DNA of 64,000 nucleotides from Corynebacterium lactis (GTDB lineage: Bacteria; Actinomycetota; Actinomycetes; Mycobacteriales; Mycobacteriaceae), in the NCBI RefSeq assembly GCF_900519355.1, contig NZ_ULHE01000001.1, positions 832,119 to 896,118 on the forward strand, in the 5' to 3' direction. The notes below the pieces were generated by a model that searched no databases, had not been told where the DNA came from, and worked only from the letters and a program-made list of their open reading frames with translations. The translations under genes and the position numbers were made by a program. Positions 9,701 to 19,507 of the stretch are shown here, in pieces. The first letter of the stretch is position 1. Every line of letters starts with the position of its first letter.

Positions 9701-10316
9701 GGAGGAGCGCTACTCCTTCCTGTCCACCCAGCTTGACGACGTCCTCCAGGCACGCAAGGACCTCATGGGCGTCGTGGAGGAGGTCGACGGGACGATTCTG
9801 CAGCTCTTCGCCGACGCCTGGGAGGACGTGGAGGCGGAGTTCCCCAAGGTCTTCCAGACGCTGTTCCCGGGCGGCGAGGGCCGCCTGGTGCTCACGGAGC
9901 CGGACGACCTGCTGACCACGGGCATCGAGGTGGAGGCGCGCCCGCCGGGCAAGAAGGTCAAGCGCCTGTCGCTGCTCTCCGGCGGCGAGAAGTCCCTGAC
10001 CGCGCTGGCGATGCTGGTCGCGATCTTCCGCGCCCGCCCGAGCCCCTTCTACGTGCTCGACGAGGTCGAGGCCGCGCTTGACGACGTCAACCTTCGGCGG
10101 CTGATTGCGCTCCTGGAGGAACTCCGGGAGTCCAGCCAGCTGATTGTGATTACGCACCAGAAGCCGACCATGGACGTGGCCAACGTGCTCTACGGCGTGA
10201 CCATGCGCGGCGACGGCGTGACCCGCGTGATCTCGCAGCGGATGACCCCGGTGTCGGCTGCTGCTTCGTCGGCTGGCGCAGGGGCTGCACCTGAGCCACC
10301 TGCTGAGAGCGTGTAG
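6781..10316 (+). CDS. smc: chromosome segregation protein SMC, frameshifted
   Basis: The structural maintenance of chromosomes ATPase that compacts and aligns sister chromosomes with ScpA/B. The Walker A motif GPNGSGKS is at residues 31-38. Long coiled coils flank a hinge (about residues 500-640, with GGSGGRQSG). The ABC signature [13 protein letters not shown] and Walker [13 protein letters not shown] are near the C-terminus. The frame changes by a net -1 between about 9163 and 9188: before it the protein reads ARLALRT, after it [14 protein letters not shown]. The local sequence is a GC-repeat tract and may hold two errors. ATG 6781 has a TAGAAT box 8 nt upstream. Functional gene presumed. 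Confidence 0.92.
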
Positions 10317-10338
10317 GCGTTATTGCATAATAGGGGGC

Positions 10339-11784
10339 ATGACTCCTACTCAGTGGCTAATCGTTGCCGTCGCGGCTATCGTCATCATCCTTCTCCTCCT
10401 GGTTGCGGGCTACCTGCGCCGGAAGAAGAACAGGGTCTCCTTCGCCAAGGAGGAGCAGCCGAAGGAGCTGACGCAGGAGCAGAAGTCCGGTAATTACCAG
10501 GCCACCGGCGGCTTCAACTTCGCCCCGGCCGCGGCACCCGAGAAGGCCCCGGAAAAGGAGCCCGAGCTGCTGCCGGGCCAGGAGCTGCGCGCGGAGCCTA
10601 TTGCTGAGCCTGTCGTAGAGCCGGAGCCGACCCCCGAGCCGGAGCCTGTCGCTGAGCCGGAGCCGGAGTCCGAACCGGAGACCATCGAGGAGCTTGCCCC
10701 CGAGGCCGGGGAGTCCGAGGTTGTGGCGCCGGAGCCGGAGCCGACCCCGGAGCCCGAGGCGGAGACTGTAGCACCCGAGCCGGAACCCGAACCTGAGTCC
10801 GTCGAGCCCGCCCCGGAGCCCGAACCCGCACCCGCTCCCCAGAAGCTCGACGACATCGAGCCCGCCGAGGGCCGACTGAACCGCCTGCGCGGTCGCCTGT
10901 CCCGTTCGCAGAACGCCATCGGCCAATCCGTGCTGGGCATCCTGGGCGCCGGCGACCTGGACGAGGACGCCTGGGAAGAGGTCGAGGACACCCTGGTCAT
11001 GGCCGACCTGGGTGCGGCCGCCACGCAGCGCGTCGTCGATAAGCTGCGCGAGCGGATTGCCAGCCGCGGCGTGAACAGCGAGGCGGAGGCGCGTGCGATG
11101 CTGCGCGAGGTGCTGGTGGAGGAGTGCCAGCCGCAGATGGATCGCTCGATCCGCGCGCTGCCGCACGAGGGCAAGCCGGCCGTGATTCTGGTCGTGGGCG
11201 TCAACGGCACGGGCAAGACCACCACCACCGGCAAGCTGGCGCGCGTCCTGGTCGCCGGTGGCCACCGCGTGGTGCTCGGCGCCGCGGATACCTTCCGCGC
11301 GGCCGCGGCCGACCAGTTGGAGACCTGGGGCCGCCGCGTCGGCGCCGAGACCGTCCGCGGCGCGGAGGGCGCCGATCCCGCCTCCATCGCCTTCGATGCG
11401 GTGGCGCACGGCATCGACACCGGCGCCGACGTGGTTCTCATCGACACCGCGGGCCGCCTGCACACGAAGGTCGGTCTGATGGATCAGCTGGACAAGATCA
11501 AGCGCGTGGTCGAGAAGAAGGCCCAGGTCGATGAGGTGATCCTGGTACTCGATGCCACGGTCGGCCAGAACGGCCTGACGCAGGCGCGCACCTTCCGCGA
11601 CGTCGTCGATATCACCGGCGTCGCGCTGACCAAGCTGGACGGCACCGCGAAGGGCGGCATCGTCTTCCAGGTGCAAAACGAGCTCGGCGTGCCCGTGAAG
11701 CTAGTCGGCCTCGGCGAGGGCGCCGACCACCTGGCGCCGTTTGAGCCGGAGAGCTTCGTCGACGCGCTGCTGGGCACCAACTAG
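10339..11784 (+). CDS. ftsY: signal recognition particle receptor FtsY
   Basis: A 481-residue SRP receptor GTPase. An N-terminal membrane segment (about residues 5-25) and a basic stretch (RRKKNR) are followed by an acidic Pro/Glu-rich spacer (about 75-170) built of EPEP and PEPE repeats. The NG domain has [15 protein letters not shown] near residue 287, [20 protein letters not shown] and [10 protein letters not shown]. The N-terminal anchor and long acidic A domain are typical of actinobacterial FtsY. A CATAAT-like box precedes the ATG by 7 nt. Its partner ffh lies at 17056. Confidence 0.95.
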   Translation: MTPTQWLIVAVAAIVIILLLLVAGYLRRKKNRVSFAKEEQPKELTQEQKSGNYQATGGFNFAPAAAPEKAPEKEPELLPGQELRAEPIAEPVVEPEPTPEPEPVAEPEPESEPETIEELAPEAGESEVVAPEPEPTPEPEAETVAPEPEPEPESVEPAPEPEPAPAPQKLDDIEPAEGRLNRLRGRLSRSQNAIGQSVLGILGAGDLDEDAWEEVEDTLVMADLGAAATQRVVDKLRERIASRGVNSEAEARAMLREVLVEECQPQMDRSIRALPHEGKPAVILVVGVNGTGKTTTTGKLARVLVAGGHRVVLGAADTFRAAAADQLETWGRRVGAETVRGAEGADPASIAFDAVAHGIDTGADVVLIDTAGRLHTKVGLMDQLDKIKRVVEKKAQVDEVILVLDATVGQNGLTQARTFRDVVDITGVALTKLDGTAKGGIVFQVQNELGVPVKLVGLGEGADHLAPFEPESFVDALLGTN

Positions 11785-11861
11785 GGCACCAACTAGGACA
11801 CCAGCTAGCCCCGCTCTAGCCCCGCACTAGCTTCGTTCGAGCCTTGTTCTAGCTACGTAAA

Positions 11862-11898
11862 CCCCCTTACCTTTGTGGCAGGTGAGGGGGATTTTTCG
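11862..11898 (+). terminator. intrinsic terminator after ftsY
   Basis: The stem cccccttacc (11862-11871) pairs with ggtgaggggg (11881-11890) with one G-U pair and a 9-nt loop, followed by ATTTTT. It separates the smc-ftsY unit from the nitrogen operon. Upstream, a short imperfect repeat of 'ctagc'-type words follows the ftsY stop. Confidence 0.8.
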
Positions 11899-12037
11899 TG
11901 CCTGCCGTGTCCCGCCGTGCATGCCCGCGCCCACTCCGCCCAATCCCAAAATATCCACAATAAAGCAATAAACTACGCAAATACGGTGTCATGTGTTCTA
12001 TATTAAGAACCACCTACAACACACCAGGGAGGTTCGT

Positions 12038-13354
12038 ATGACACCTGAGCTAGTCGCCGCGCAATCGGGAAACGCGGCTTGGATGCTTATTTCGGCGTCA
12101 TTAGTCCTGCTGATGACCCCGGCACTCGCACTGTTCTACGGCGGCATGTCCCGCCAGAAGTCGGTGCTGAACATGATGATGATGAGCTTCGGCGCGATCG
12201 GCGTCGTCGGCGTCGTCTACGTGCTGTGGGGCTGGTCCATGTCCTACGGCACCCAGTCGATCGGGGGCATCTTCGCGAACCCCTTCGAGTTCTTCGGCCT
12301 GCGCAATTCCATCACGCTTGCCGACGGCTCCTACATTGCCGGGGCCAACGGGTACGCGAACATCATCGACATCGGATTCCAGCTCACCTTCGCCTCCATC
12401 TCGGTGGCGCTAATCTCGGGTGCGCTGGCCGAGCGCGTGAAGTTCTCGACCTGGCTGACCTTCGTCGGCATCTGGGTCACGCTCGTCTACTTCCCGCTGG
12501 CCCACATGGTGTGGGGCGGCGGCCTGCTGGGACACACGGCCCACGGCATCTCGGCTGCACTCTTTGGCACGGACGGAGAGGACGCCGCCATCGCGCCGAT
12601 CGACTTCGCCGGCGGCACCGTGGTCCACATCTCGGCGGGAACGGCGGCGCTGGTGCTGGCCCTGATTATCGGTAAGCGCAAGGCGTTCATGCGCACCCCG
12701 CACCGCCCGCACAACCTGCCACTGGTGATGCTGGGCGCGGCCCTGCTGTGGTTCGGCTGGTTCGGCTTCAACGCGGGCTCTGCCTTCGGTGCTAATGGCG
12801 CCGCGGGCCTGGCCTGGCTGAACACCACCGTCGCCACCAGCGCCGCGATGCTCGGCTGGATTGGGCTGGAGCGCGTCCGCGACGGCCACGCCACCTCTCT
12901 GGGCGCGGCCTCGGGCATCGTCGCGGGACTGGTCACCATCACTCCGGCCGCGGGTGACTTGACCCCGCTGACCTCGATCATCCTGGGCGCCATCGGAGGC
13001 GCGCTGGGCTGCTGGGGCGTGGGCCTGAAGTACCGCTTCGGCTTCGACGACACCCTCGATGTCGTGGGCGTCCACCTGGTCGCCGCGCTGTGGGGCACCA
13101 TTGGCGTCGGCCTGCTGGCGACCGATCGCGGCCTGCTGACCGGCGGCGGCGTCGACGGCGCGAAGCTATTCGCCATCCAGATCATCATTGCCCTGGCCGC
13201 AGTGGTCTTCGCGGGTATCCTGACGGCAATCATCGCATTCGGCCTTGCCAAGACGGTCGGCTGGCGCGTCGACGACGAGGCCGAGTTCGCGGGCATCGAC
13301 GTCGCGCAGCACGGCGAGTCGGCCTACGACTCCGCTAACCAAGACGCATTCTAG
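12038..13354 (+). CDS. amtB: ammonium transporter
   Basis: A 438-residue Amt/MEP/Rh channel with eleven predicted membrane segments. Conserved elements include ALFYGGMSRQKSVLNMMM, DFAGGTVVHISAGTAALVLA and GFNAGSAFGANG. The open frame extends upstream to 11993, but ATG 12038 is chosen because AGGGAGG (12025-12031) is well placed and the residues before it are not family-like. It is followed by glnB and glnD, the standard ammonium-sensing operon: PII binds and gates AmtB, and GlnD modifies PII. I did not find a convincing AmtR operator in the 5' region. Confidence 0.94.
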   Translation: MTPELVAAQSGNAAWMLISASLVLLMTPALALFYGGMSRQKSVLNMMMMSFGAIGVVGVVYVLWGWSMSYGTQSIGGIFANPFEFFGLRNSITLADGSYIAGANGYANIIDIGFQLTFASISVALISGALAERVKFSTWLTFVGIWVTLVYFPLAHMVWGGGLLGHTAHGISAALFGTDGEDAAIAPIDFAGGTVVHISAGTAALVLALIIGKRKAFMRTPHRPHNLPLVMLGAALLWFGWFGFNAGSAFGANGAAGLAWLNTTVATSAAMLGWIGLERVRDGHATSLGAASGIVAGLVTITPAAGDLTPLTSIILGAIGGALGCWGVGLKYRFGFDDTLDVVGVHLVAALWGTIGVGLLATDRGLLTGGGVDGAKLFAIQIIIALAAVVFAGILTAIIAFGLAKTVGWRVDDEAEFAGIDVAQHGESAYDSANQDAF

Positions 13355-13378
13355 GGCCAGCACGGGAAGGAAGGCTAG

Positions 13379-13723
<345 letters not shown>

Positions 13724-13727
13724 TCCG

Positions 13728-15800
13728 ATGCGCACCCCGCAGCAAATCCGCGCCGAGGCCGACGCCCGCGTGCGCGAGGTGGTCGGCTCGCTCGACGTCC
13801 CAGCCGGGTGCGCGTTGGTGGCCACCGGCTCGCTGGCGCGCGGCGAGATGACCGCCTTCTCCGACTGCGATGTCTTCTTGCTTATCGACGACTCCCGCGG
13901 CACCACCCCGGCGGCGCAGGATATCGAGGCCCTGTGGTACCCGTTCTGGGACGCGAAGCTGCGCCTGGATTACTCGGCCCGCACCGTGGCCGAGACCGTC
14001 GAGGTGATGGCGTCGGACCCGCGGGTGGCGCTGGCGGTGCTGGACATGACGCTGCTGGCGGGCGACGAGGAGCTTTTCGACGCCGCCCGCGCCAAGGTCC
14101 TTGCGGCCTGGCGGCGCCTGGTGGCCAAGCGCTTCGACGACGTGATTGACCAGGTTCACCACCGTTGGAAAAACACAGGCTCGCTGGCAGATATGATCAG
14201 CCCGGACTTGAAGCATGGTCGCGGGGGGCTGCGGGATGGGGAGCTACTTCGCGCTCTGTCGCTGGGGCACCTCTGCGATATGCCAGACCTCCGCGTCCCG
14301 CGCCAGTTGATCGTGGATACCCGTGTGCTAGTCCATGAATCCGCGGGGCGACCTCGCGATATTCTGGACCCGGAGTTCGCCTCAGAAATTGCACCGCTGC
14401 TAAGAATGCCCGACCGCTTCGCTCTTTCGCGCCGAGTTGCTGCTTCCGCCCGCGCAATCGACTACGCCGTCCAGCGTGGCTTGACAACTGCGCGCGACGC
14501 CATCCCCCGGCATCGAAGTTTAAATCTGCGTGCAAAGCGCCGGGTGCCCCTCGACTTAGACGTCATGATTTCCGATAACCAGGTCGAACTCGCGGACAAG
14601 CCGGACTTCTTCGATCCAGAATTGCCGTTGCGAATGGCCGCGGCAGCGGTCCGAGCGAAAAGAGAATTGTCTGCGGGGGCGCTCGACCGGCTGGCTAAGA
14701 ACTGGCGGCCGGGCGAGATCATTTGGACCGCCTCCATGCGCTCGAATTTCTGTTGCGTTCTAGGAGCGGGGGAACAAGTTGCGGAGTTAGTTAATGCACT
14801 CCACGTGGCGGGGTTGTGGTCGAGATACGTACCGGAGTGGGAGGCAATCGCGGGTTTGCTGCCAGCCGAGCCAATCCACGTGCGAACCATTGACCAGCAC
14901 ACACTGGAGGCGCTACGTCTGGTCTCACCCGCAGTGACTCAGGTAGCCCGCCCAGACCTGCTATTACTTAGCGTGTTTTTCCACGATCTCGCAAAGGGTA
15001 AGGGCGTTCCGCATGAGGCTGAAGGCGCCAGGCTCGCGCTCTCCCAGATGGCGAACATGGGTTTTTCCGAAAGCGAGTGCGAGATTGTCGCGAGAGTCGT
15101 CGGAAAACATAGCCTGATAGCTCGTCTCGCCGCTCGGTACAATCCAGCATCCAGTGAGGCAATCGGCAGCGTCGTGAAGAATATGGGTGACCCGGTCGCG
15201 ATTGAAATTCTCGGCGTGTTGACGCGTGCCGACGCCCAGGCGACTGGAGTCGGCGTATGGACGAATTCGCTGGCTAATGCCGTGGACACCATTATCCCAG
15301 CCGCGATTGCGTTGACTCGGGAGTCCTGTGTCGCGTCTGGCAAAGGAAAGGAAGAGGACCTTTTGTCTTGGTCCGGCTCGGCGGATGAGATTGCTGCTCT
15401 CATCGATACTTTGAATCGCTTTGCATGGCGCCTGAACTACTTCGCTTTCCGCCGCGGCGACCGTATTAATGCGGAGTTCCACGTGAATTCCTTGATTGGT
15501 GACAGGTGGAATCCTATCGCAGTCCGGCAGTCCGTGCGGCATCTATTGCAGCGAGGCCAAGGGGTCGTGGCGGAACCGCCGGGGATGCAGAGTGCAGGAA
15601 ACTTTTACTGGGATAATGGGCGCACAACGATTAAAGTGCCAGGGTTGGATAGTAGGCGCCTAAAGTTACTGTTGTTTTGCGAGGCGATAAGGGGCGTGGA
15701 CATAAAAGACCTCGGAGCTGTCATGATGGTCTCCGTAGAGATTACGCAAGGCTCCGAGGAAATTGTCAGTGAAGTCCTTGGCAAACTAGTTGAAGACTAG
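13728..15800 (+). CDS. glnD: PII nucleotidyltransferase GlnD, compositionally mosaic
   Basis: A 690-residue enzyme that modifies and demodifies PII. The nucleotidyltransferase motif GSLARGEMTAFSDCD is at residues 34-48, with the glutamate and Asp pair intact. An HD domain (FFHDLAKGKG) lies near residue 417. The C-terminal ACT region follows. The ATG is 4 nt after the glnB stop. Codons up to about 14150 are strongly G/C-ending; from about 14160 to the stop many third positions are A or T (for example 'ggaaaaacacag', 'ttaaatctgcg'). This suggests the 3' three quarters were acquired by recombination. The reading frame is intact. Confidence 0.93.
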   Translation: MRTPQQIRAEADARVREVVGSLDVPAGCALVATGSLARGEMTAFSDCDVFLLIDDSRGTTPAAQDIEALWYPFWDAKLRLDYSARTVAETVEVMASDPRVALAVLDMTLLAGDEELFDAARAKVLAAWRRLVAKRFDDVIDQVHHRWKNTGSLADMISPDLKHGRGGLRDGELLRALSLGHLCDMPDLRVPRQLIVDTRVLVHESAGRPRDILDPEFASEIAPLLRMPDRFALSRRVAASARAIDYAVQRGLTTARDAIPRHRSLNLRAKRRVPLDLDVMISDNQVELADKPDFFDPELPLRMAAAAVRAKRELSAGALDRLAKNWRPGEIIWTASMRSNFCCVLGAGEQVAELVNALHVAGLWSRYVPEWEAIAGLLPAEPIHVRTIDQHTLEALRLVSPAVTQVARPDLLLLSVFFHDLAKGKGVPHEAEGARLALSQMANMGFSESECEIVARVVGKHSLIARLAARYNPASSEAIGSVVKNMGDPVAIEILGVLTRADAQATGVGVWTNSLANAVDTIIPAAIALTRESCVASGKGKEEDLLSWSGSADEIAALIDTLNRFAWRLNYFAFRRGDRINAEFHVNSLIGDRWNPIAVRQSVRHLLQRGQGVVAEPPGMQSAGNFYWDNGRTTIKVPGLDSRRLKLLLFCEAIRGVDIKDLGAVMMVSVEITQGSEEIVSEVLGKLVED

Positions 15801-16585
15801 GAGTCTTTGGAGTTCTTACGAGCGTAACGAGTAGCGGCCACACCGCCGACTATGAGCGCGAGGGCGGCACCGCCGAAAGCGGTTGCCTGAACACCTGTAA
15901 CAGCAAGCCCGGAGCTCGAAGAGGCAGGAGCCTTCTTTTCGTCGGACTTCTTCGAGTCGTCCTTGCTCTGTTTTTCGTCCTTCTTGGGGGCGTCGGTCTT
16001 CTTTTCGTCGGACTTCTTCGAGTCGTCCTTGCTCTTTTCTTCGCCCTTCTTCGGGGCGGCGGACTTGTCTGCGGGCTCTGTCGGCTTCACCGGGTCTTTT
16101 GTACTGTCGTTTAGGGACGGTACGCCTGGGCAGCCTCCCCAGACACCAGTCACGGGGTCTTTCTTGCCCATGTCGCGAATGGATCCATCCGGGCAACGGT
16201 CGGTGTCTTCCACCTTTGGAGGAATGCCGGGGAGGCGCGATTCGGACGGCGCAGCAGGCTCATCCGGCTTGACGGCTGAGGTGGGTACGCCTGGGCAGCC
16301 TCCCCAGACACCAGTCACGGGGTCTTTCTTGCCCATGTCGCGAATGGATCCATCCGGGCAGCGGTCGGTGTCTTCCACCTTTGGAGGAATGCCGGGGAGG
16401 CGCGATTCGGACGGCGCAGCAGGCGTGCCTACGCAGACTACCTTGCCATCAACTGCGCCGAAGTCTTGGCCTAGGGGGCAGGTCTCTGGTGCTGGAGCCG
16501 GAATCTGCGCCGTAGCAACGCTCGAGCCAACGAGCATTCCTGTAGAGAAAACTACCGCGACGAAGGCGGAAGAGAACTTATTCAT
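15797..16585 (-). CDS. repeat-containing surface protein with LAVTG-type C-terminal anchor
   Basis: A 262-residue secreted protein of unknown function. The N-terminus has a signal peptide (MNKFSSAFVAVVFSTGMLV..., cleavage near ATAQ). Two tandem 47-residue repeats follow, each holding RLPGIPPKVEDTDRCPDG and GVWGGCPGVP, with two Cys each. A Lys/Asp/Ser-rich low-complexity region (KKSDEKK, KSKDDSKK repeated) leads to LAVTG, a hydrophobic segment and a positive tail (RYARKNSKDS). That C-terminus resembles class E sortase (LAxTG) substrates. Composition is much lower in GC than neighbours. It converges on glnD with a 4-nt overlap. The open frame extends upstream, but the signal peptide fixes the ATG at 16585. 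Confidence 0.75.
   Translation of the reverse strand: MNKFSSAFVAVVFSTGMLVGSSVATAQIPAPAPETCPLGQDFGAVDGKVVCVGTPAAPSESRLPGIPPKVEDTDRCPDGSIRDMGKKDPVTGVWGGCPGVPTSAVKPDEPAAPSESRLPGIPPKVEDTDRCPDGSIRDMGKKDPVTGVWGGCPGVPSLNDSTKDPVKPTEPADKSAAPKKGEEKSKDDSKKSDEKKTDAPKKDEKQSKDDSKKSDEKKAPASSSSGLAVTGVQATAFGGAALALIVGGVAATRYARKNSKDS
16119..16259. repeat. 141-bp direct repeat, copy 1
   Basis: This copy matches 16284-16424 almost exactly; one difference is visible (caacgg versus cagcgg). It encodes one 47-residue unit of the surface protein. The two copies are separated by 24 bp. Confidence 0.95.
16284..16424. repeat. 141-bp direct repeat, copy 2
   Basis: Second copy of the 141-bp unit. The length is a multiple of three, so unit gain or loss keeps the surface-protein frame. 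Confidence 0.95.
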
Positions 16586-17055
16586 AGCTTGAATACCTCG
16601 CAAAGAATCTGAGTCAAAGTCATTGATGGGGGGCAAGACCGAACCTAGATTGCAGAAGCTGCGAACCTTGATTCGCAATCTATTTAATCGAATTTAGGTA
16701 AACTGCTCAACATTTCACTAAATAAAACTCAAAATGGGGGGTATGAAAAGGGGTCGTCAGGTCGGTAGGTCGTGTGTCGTAAGTGAAATGGTACATTCAG
16801 TTGGGAATCCTATTTTTGGGTGCGGACAATTTCTCATAGAAAAGGTGTTTGGCGCGGCCCTGATAAAGGGGATTTAAGTTGGGGAGCTGTTGGGTGGAAT
16901 TGGCGAAGCGGTAGTGTTGGGGCGCTATTGATTTGGTTTGCCCCTGAGCGGGGACATGTCTTCGGCCAGCGCGTTGTCCGGAACATGCAAAAATGGTATC
17001 CAGCGGGTACGGTAGAACAGTTAAGAAATGACACGCCAAAAGGGGAGCTGGAAAC
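16586..17055. other. AT-richer intergenic region between surface gene and ffh
   Basis: These 470 bp are clearly lower in GC than the surroundings and contain no convincing gene. An inverted repeat, tagattgc (16646-16653) with gcaatcta (16675-16682), lies upstream of the minus-strand surface gene. An 87-codon open frame starting at 16820 runs into ffh in another frame and looks spurious. The end of the region should hold the ffh promoter; I cannot place it with confidence. Confidence 0.6.
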
Positions 17056-18649
17056 TTGTTTGAGTCTCTTTCCGATCGTTTGACGGGTGCCCTGCGGGGC
17101 CTGGGCGGGAAGGGCCGCCTGACTGAGGCGGACATCAACGCCACCGCCCGCGAGATTCGACTCGCCCTCCTTGAGGCCGACGTCTCCCTCGAAGTGGTCC
17201 GCACGTTCGTCAAGCGCATTAAGGAGCGCGCGAACGAGATTGCCAAAAACCAGACCGTCAACCCGGCGAATCAGGTCATCGAAGTTGTCAACGAGGAACT
17301 CATTAATATCCTCGGCGGCGAGACCCGGCGCCTGAACCTGTCCAAACAGCCGCCGACCGTCATCATGCTCGCCGGCCTGCAGGGTGCCGGTAAGACCACC
17401 CTGGCGGGCAAGCTGGCCAAGTATCTGACCGGCCAGGGGCACACCCCGGTCCTGGTCGCCTGTGACCTGCAGCGCCCCGGCGCCGTCCAGCAGCTCCAGA
17501 TCGTCGCCGAGCGTGCAGGGGTCCCGTGCTTCGCGCCCTTCCCGGGCACCAGCATCGACTCCACCCACGAGATGGGCACCAGCGAGGACAACCCCGTCGA
17601 CGCCGCCTTCCGCGGCCTGGCCTACGCGCGCCAGCACCGTCACGACGTCGTGATTATCGACACCGCGGGCCGCCTCGGCATCGACGAGGTCCTCATGAAG
17701 CAGGCCTCGGACATCCGCAATGCCATCAACCCGCACGAGGTTCTCTTCGTCATCGACTCGATGATCGGTCAGGACGCCGTCGAGACCGCCAAGGCCTTCC
17801 GCGACGGTGTCGACTTCACCGGCGTCGTCCTGACCAAGCTGGACGGCGACGCCCGCGGCGGTGCCGCGCTGTCCATCCGCGAGGTCACCGGCAAGCCGAT
17901 CCTCTTCGCCTCCACCGGCGAGAAGCTGGAGGACTTCGACGTCTTCCACCCGGACCGCATGTCCAGCCGCATCCTCGGCATGGGTGACCTGAGGACGCTC
18001 GTCGAGGTTGCCGCCAAGGAGATCGACCACGAGCAGGCCGCCAAGTCCGCGCAGAAGCTGGGCTCCGGCGAGCTGACCCTCGAGGACTTCCTTGAGCAGA
18101 TGATGATGGTCCGCAAGATGGGCCCCATCGGCAACATCCTCAAGATGCTGCCAGGCGGCGCTGAGATGTCCAAGCGCCGACATGGTCGACGAGAAGCAGC
18201 TGGACCGCATCGAGGCGATCATCCGAGGCATGACCCCGGAGGAGCGCGAGAACCCGAAGATCCTGAATGCCTCGCGTCGCCGTCGTATCGCGAACGGCTC
18301 GGGCGTGTCCGTATCTGACGTCAACCAGCTGATCGAGCGTTTTAACGACGCCAAGAAGATGATGGCCCAGATGGCCGGCCGCTTCGGCATGGGCGGCGGG
18401 CGCCCGTCCAACCGCAAGAACAAGAAGGGGCGTAAGGGCAAGCGCAAGGGCGGCAACCGCGGCCCGACGCCGCCGAAGGCCATGCGCCAGGGTGGCTTCC
18501 CCGGAATGCCAGGAATGCCGGGCATGGGTGGCGGAATGCCGGACATGGCCGAGCTGCAGAAGCTGCAAAAGCAGATGGGCAACCAGCTGCCCGAGGGCCT
18601 CGAGGGCTTCGACCTGAACAACCTCGACTTCGGCCAGGGCAATAAGTAA
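17056..18649 (+). CDS. ffh: signal recognition particle protein Ffh, frameshifted
   Basis: The SRP54 GTPase that binds signal peptides and 4.5S RNA. The NG domain shows [38 protein letters not shown] and [10 protein letters not shown]. The Met-rich M domain ends in a [15 protein letters not shown] tail. TTG 17056 is the start, with AGGGGAG (17041-17047) 8 nt upstream and family-like MFESLSDRL. The frame changes (+1 or -2) at about 18168-18176: GGAEMSK is followed in another frame by [14 protein letters not shown]. As ffh is essential, a sequencing indel is the likely cause. Confidence 0.93.
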
Positions 18650-18664
18650 GGCGCAAGAAGTAAG

Positions 18665-18711
18665 GGGCACGACGCAGCCGTCGCGCCCTGTTCGTTAACA
18701 GGTTTGTTAAC
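18665..18711 (+). terminator. two stacked hairpins after ffh, probable terminator
   Basis: First stem: gggcacgacg (18665-18674) with cgtcgcgccc (18679-18688), one mismatch, 4-nt loop. Second stem: cctgtt (18687-18692) with aacagg (18697-18702), followed by TTTGTT. The second overlaps the end of the first, so they are alternatives. GTTAAC occurs twice here, at 18694-18699 and 18706-18711. Confidence 0.55.
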
Positions 18712-18733
18712 GGCGCGGTCCTGCTGGTAAAGT
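18704..18733 (+). promoter_or_regulatory. candidate promoter for rpsP
   Basis: TTGTTA (18704-18709) and TAAAGT (18728-18733) are spaced by 18 bp. Transcription from here would give a leader of about 160 nt before rpsP. The leader contains a short hairpin (gtctc/gagac near 18745-18760). Confidence 0.5.
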
Positions 18734-18902
18734 ACTGCGAGTTGTCTCGCGTTAGAGACGATGCTGCGAATTCATCGGACCCGGCCACGGCCGCCCGGTG
18801 GTCACCCGCAGGGTTAAACATTGTAAGGGCAAAACCGGCCCCCTGCGCAGCGCAGAGGGTGCATAAGTATTGCCCAGTGACACTAGAGAAGAGGAATACC
18901 TC

Positions 18903-19384
18903 ATGGCAGTCAAGATTAAGCTGCAGCGCCTCGGCAAGATCCGTACCCCGCAGTACCGCGTCGTCGTTGCTGACGCTCGCACCCGCCGCGACGGCAAGGT
19001 CATCGAGAACCTGGGCATCTACCAGCCGAAGGAAGAGCCGTCGGTCATCAAGATTGACTCCGAGCGCGCACAGTACTGGCTGGGCGTTGGCGCTCAGCGA
19101 CCGAGCCGGTTCTGGCTCTGCTGAAGATCACCGGCGACTGGCAGAAGTTCAAGGGCCTCGAGGGTGCAGAGGGCACCCTGAAGGTTGCTGAGCCGAAGCC
19201 GTCCAAGCTGGAGCTGTTCAACAAGGCTCTGGAAGAGGCCAACAACGGCCCGTCCGCAGAGGCCATCACCGCCAAGCGCCGCGAGGCCAAGGAGGCTAAG
19301 GCTGCTAAGGAGGCCGAGGCTGCCGCTAAGGCCGCAGAGGCTGAGGCCGCTGAGTCCGAGTCCGAGGCTGAGTCTGCAGAGTAA
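18903..19384 (+). CDS. rpsP: 30S ribosomal protein S16, frameshifted
   Basis: Ribosomal protein S16, which starts [22 protein letters not shown]. The N-terminal 64 residues are in one frame up to YWLGVGAQ. The continuation ([18 protein letters not shown]) is in the next frame. Restoring one C in 'cagcgacc' (about 19098) repairs the gene to about 160 residues, with a long Ala/Glu-rich C-terminal extension typical of corynebacterial S16. S16 is essential, so this is almost certainly a sequence error. An intrinsic terminator follows before rimM. Confidence 0.92.
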
Positions 19385-19433
19385 GTCTGCGAAGTAATTC
19401 TCTAGCGCTCGCGTGCGGGCGCAAGTGAATCCG

Positions 19434-19490
19434 GGCGCTACCCTATACTTCCTTGTAAGGAGGCGGGTAGCGCCTTTTGTCTTGATTTTC
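19434..19490 (+). terminator. intrinsic terminator or attenuator between rpsP and rimM
   Basis: The stem ggcgctaccc (19434-19443) pairs perfectly with gggtagcgcc (19465-19474) and is followed by TTTTGTCTTGATTTT. The loop contains a smaller hairpin (cctt/aagg). It ends 18 nt before the rimM start, so it can attenuate read-through from the highly expressed rpsP into rimM-trmD. Confidence 0.85.
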
Positions 19491-19507
19491 AGTAGGGGAG
19501 TGTCTCG

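Noticed and set aside
11951..11959. DnaA box ATATCCACA before amtB
   Set aside because: A single imperfect 9-mer without neighbours is too weak to list as a site.
11941..12037. AmtR operator upstream of amtB
   Set aside because: 'ttctatattaagaacc' has one CTAT half-site but not the ATAG half-site at the required spacing.
16820..17083. 87-codon plus-strand open frame before ffh
   Set aside because: It overlaps the ffh start in another frame, has no recognisable domain and lies in an AT-richer spacer; the ffh TTG with a good Shine-Dalgarno is far better supported.
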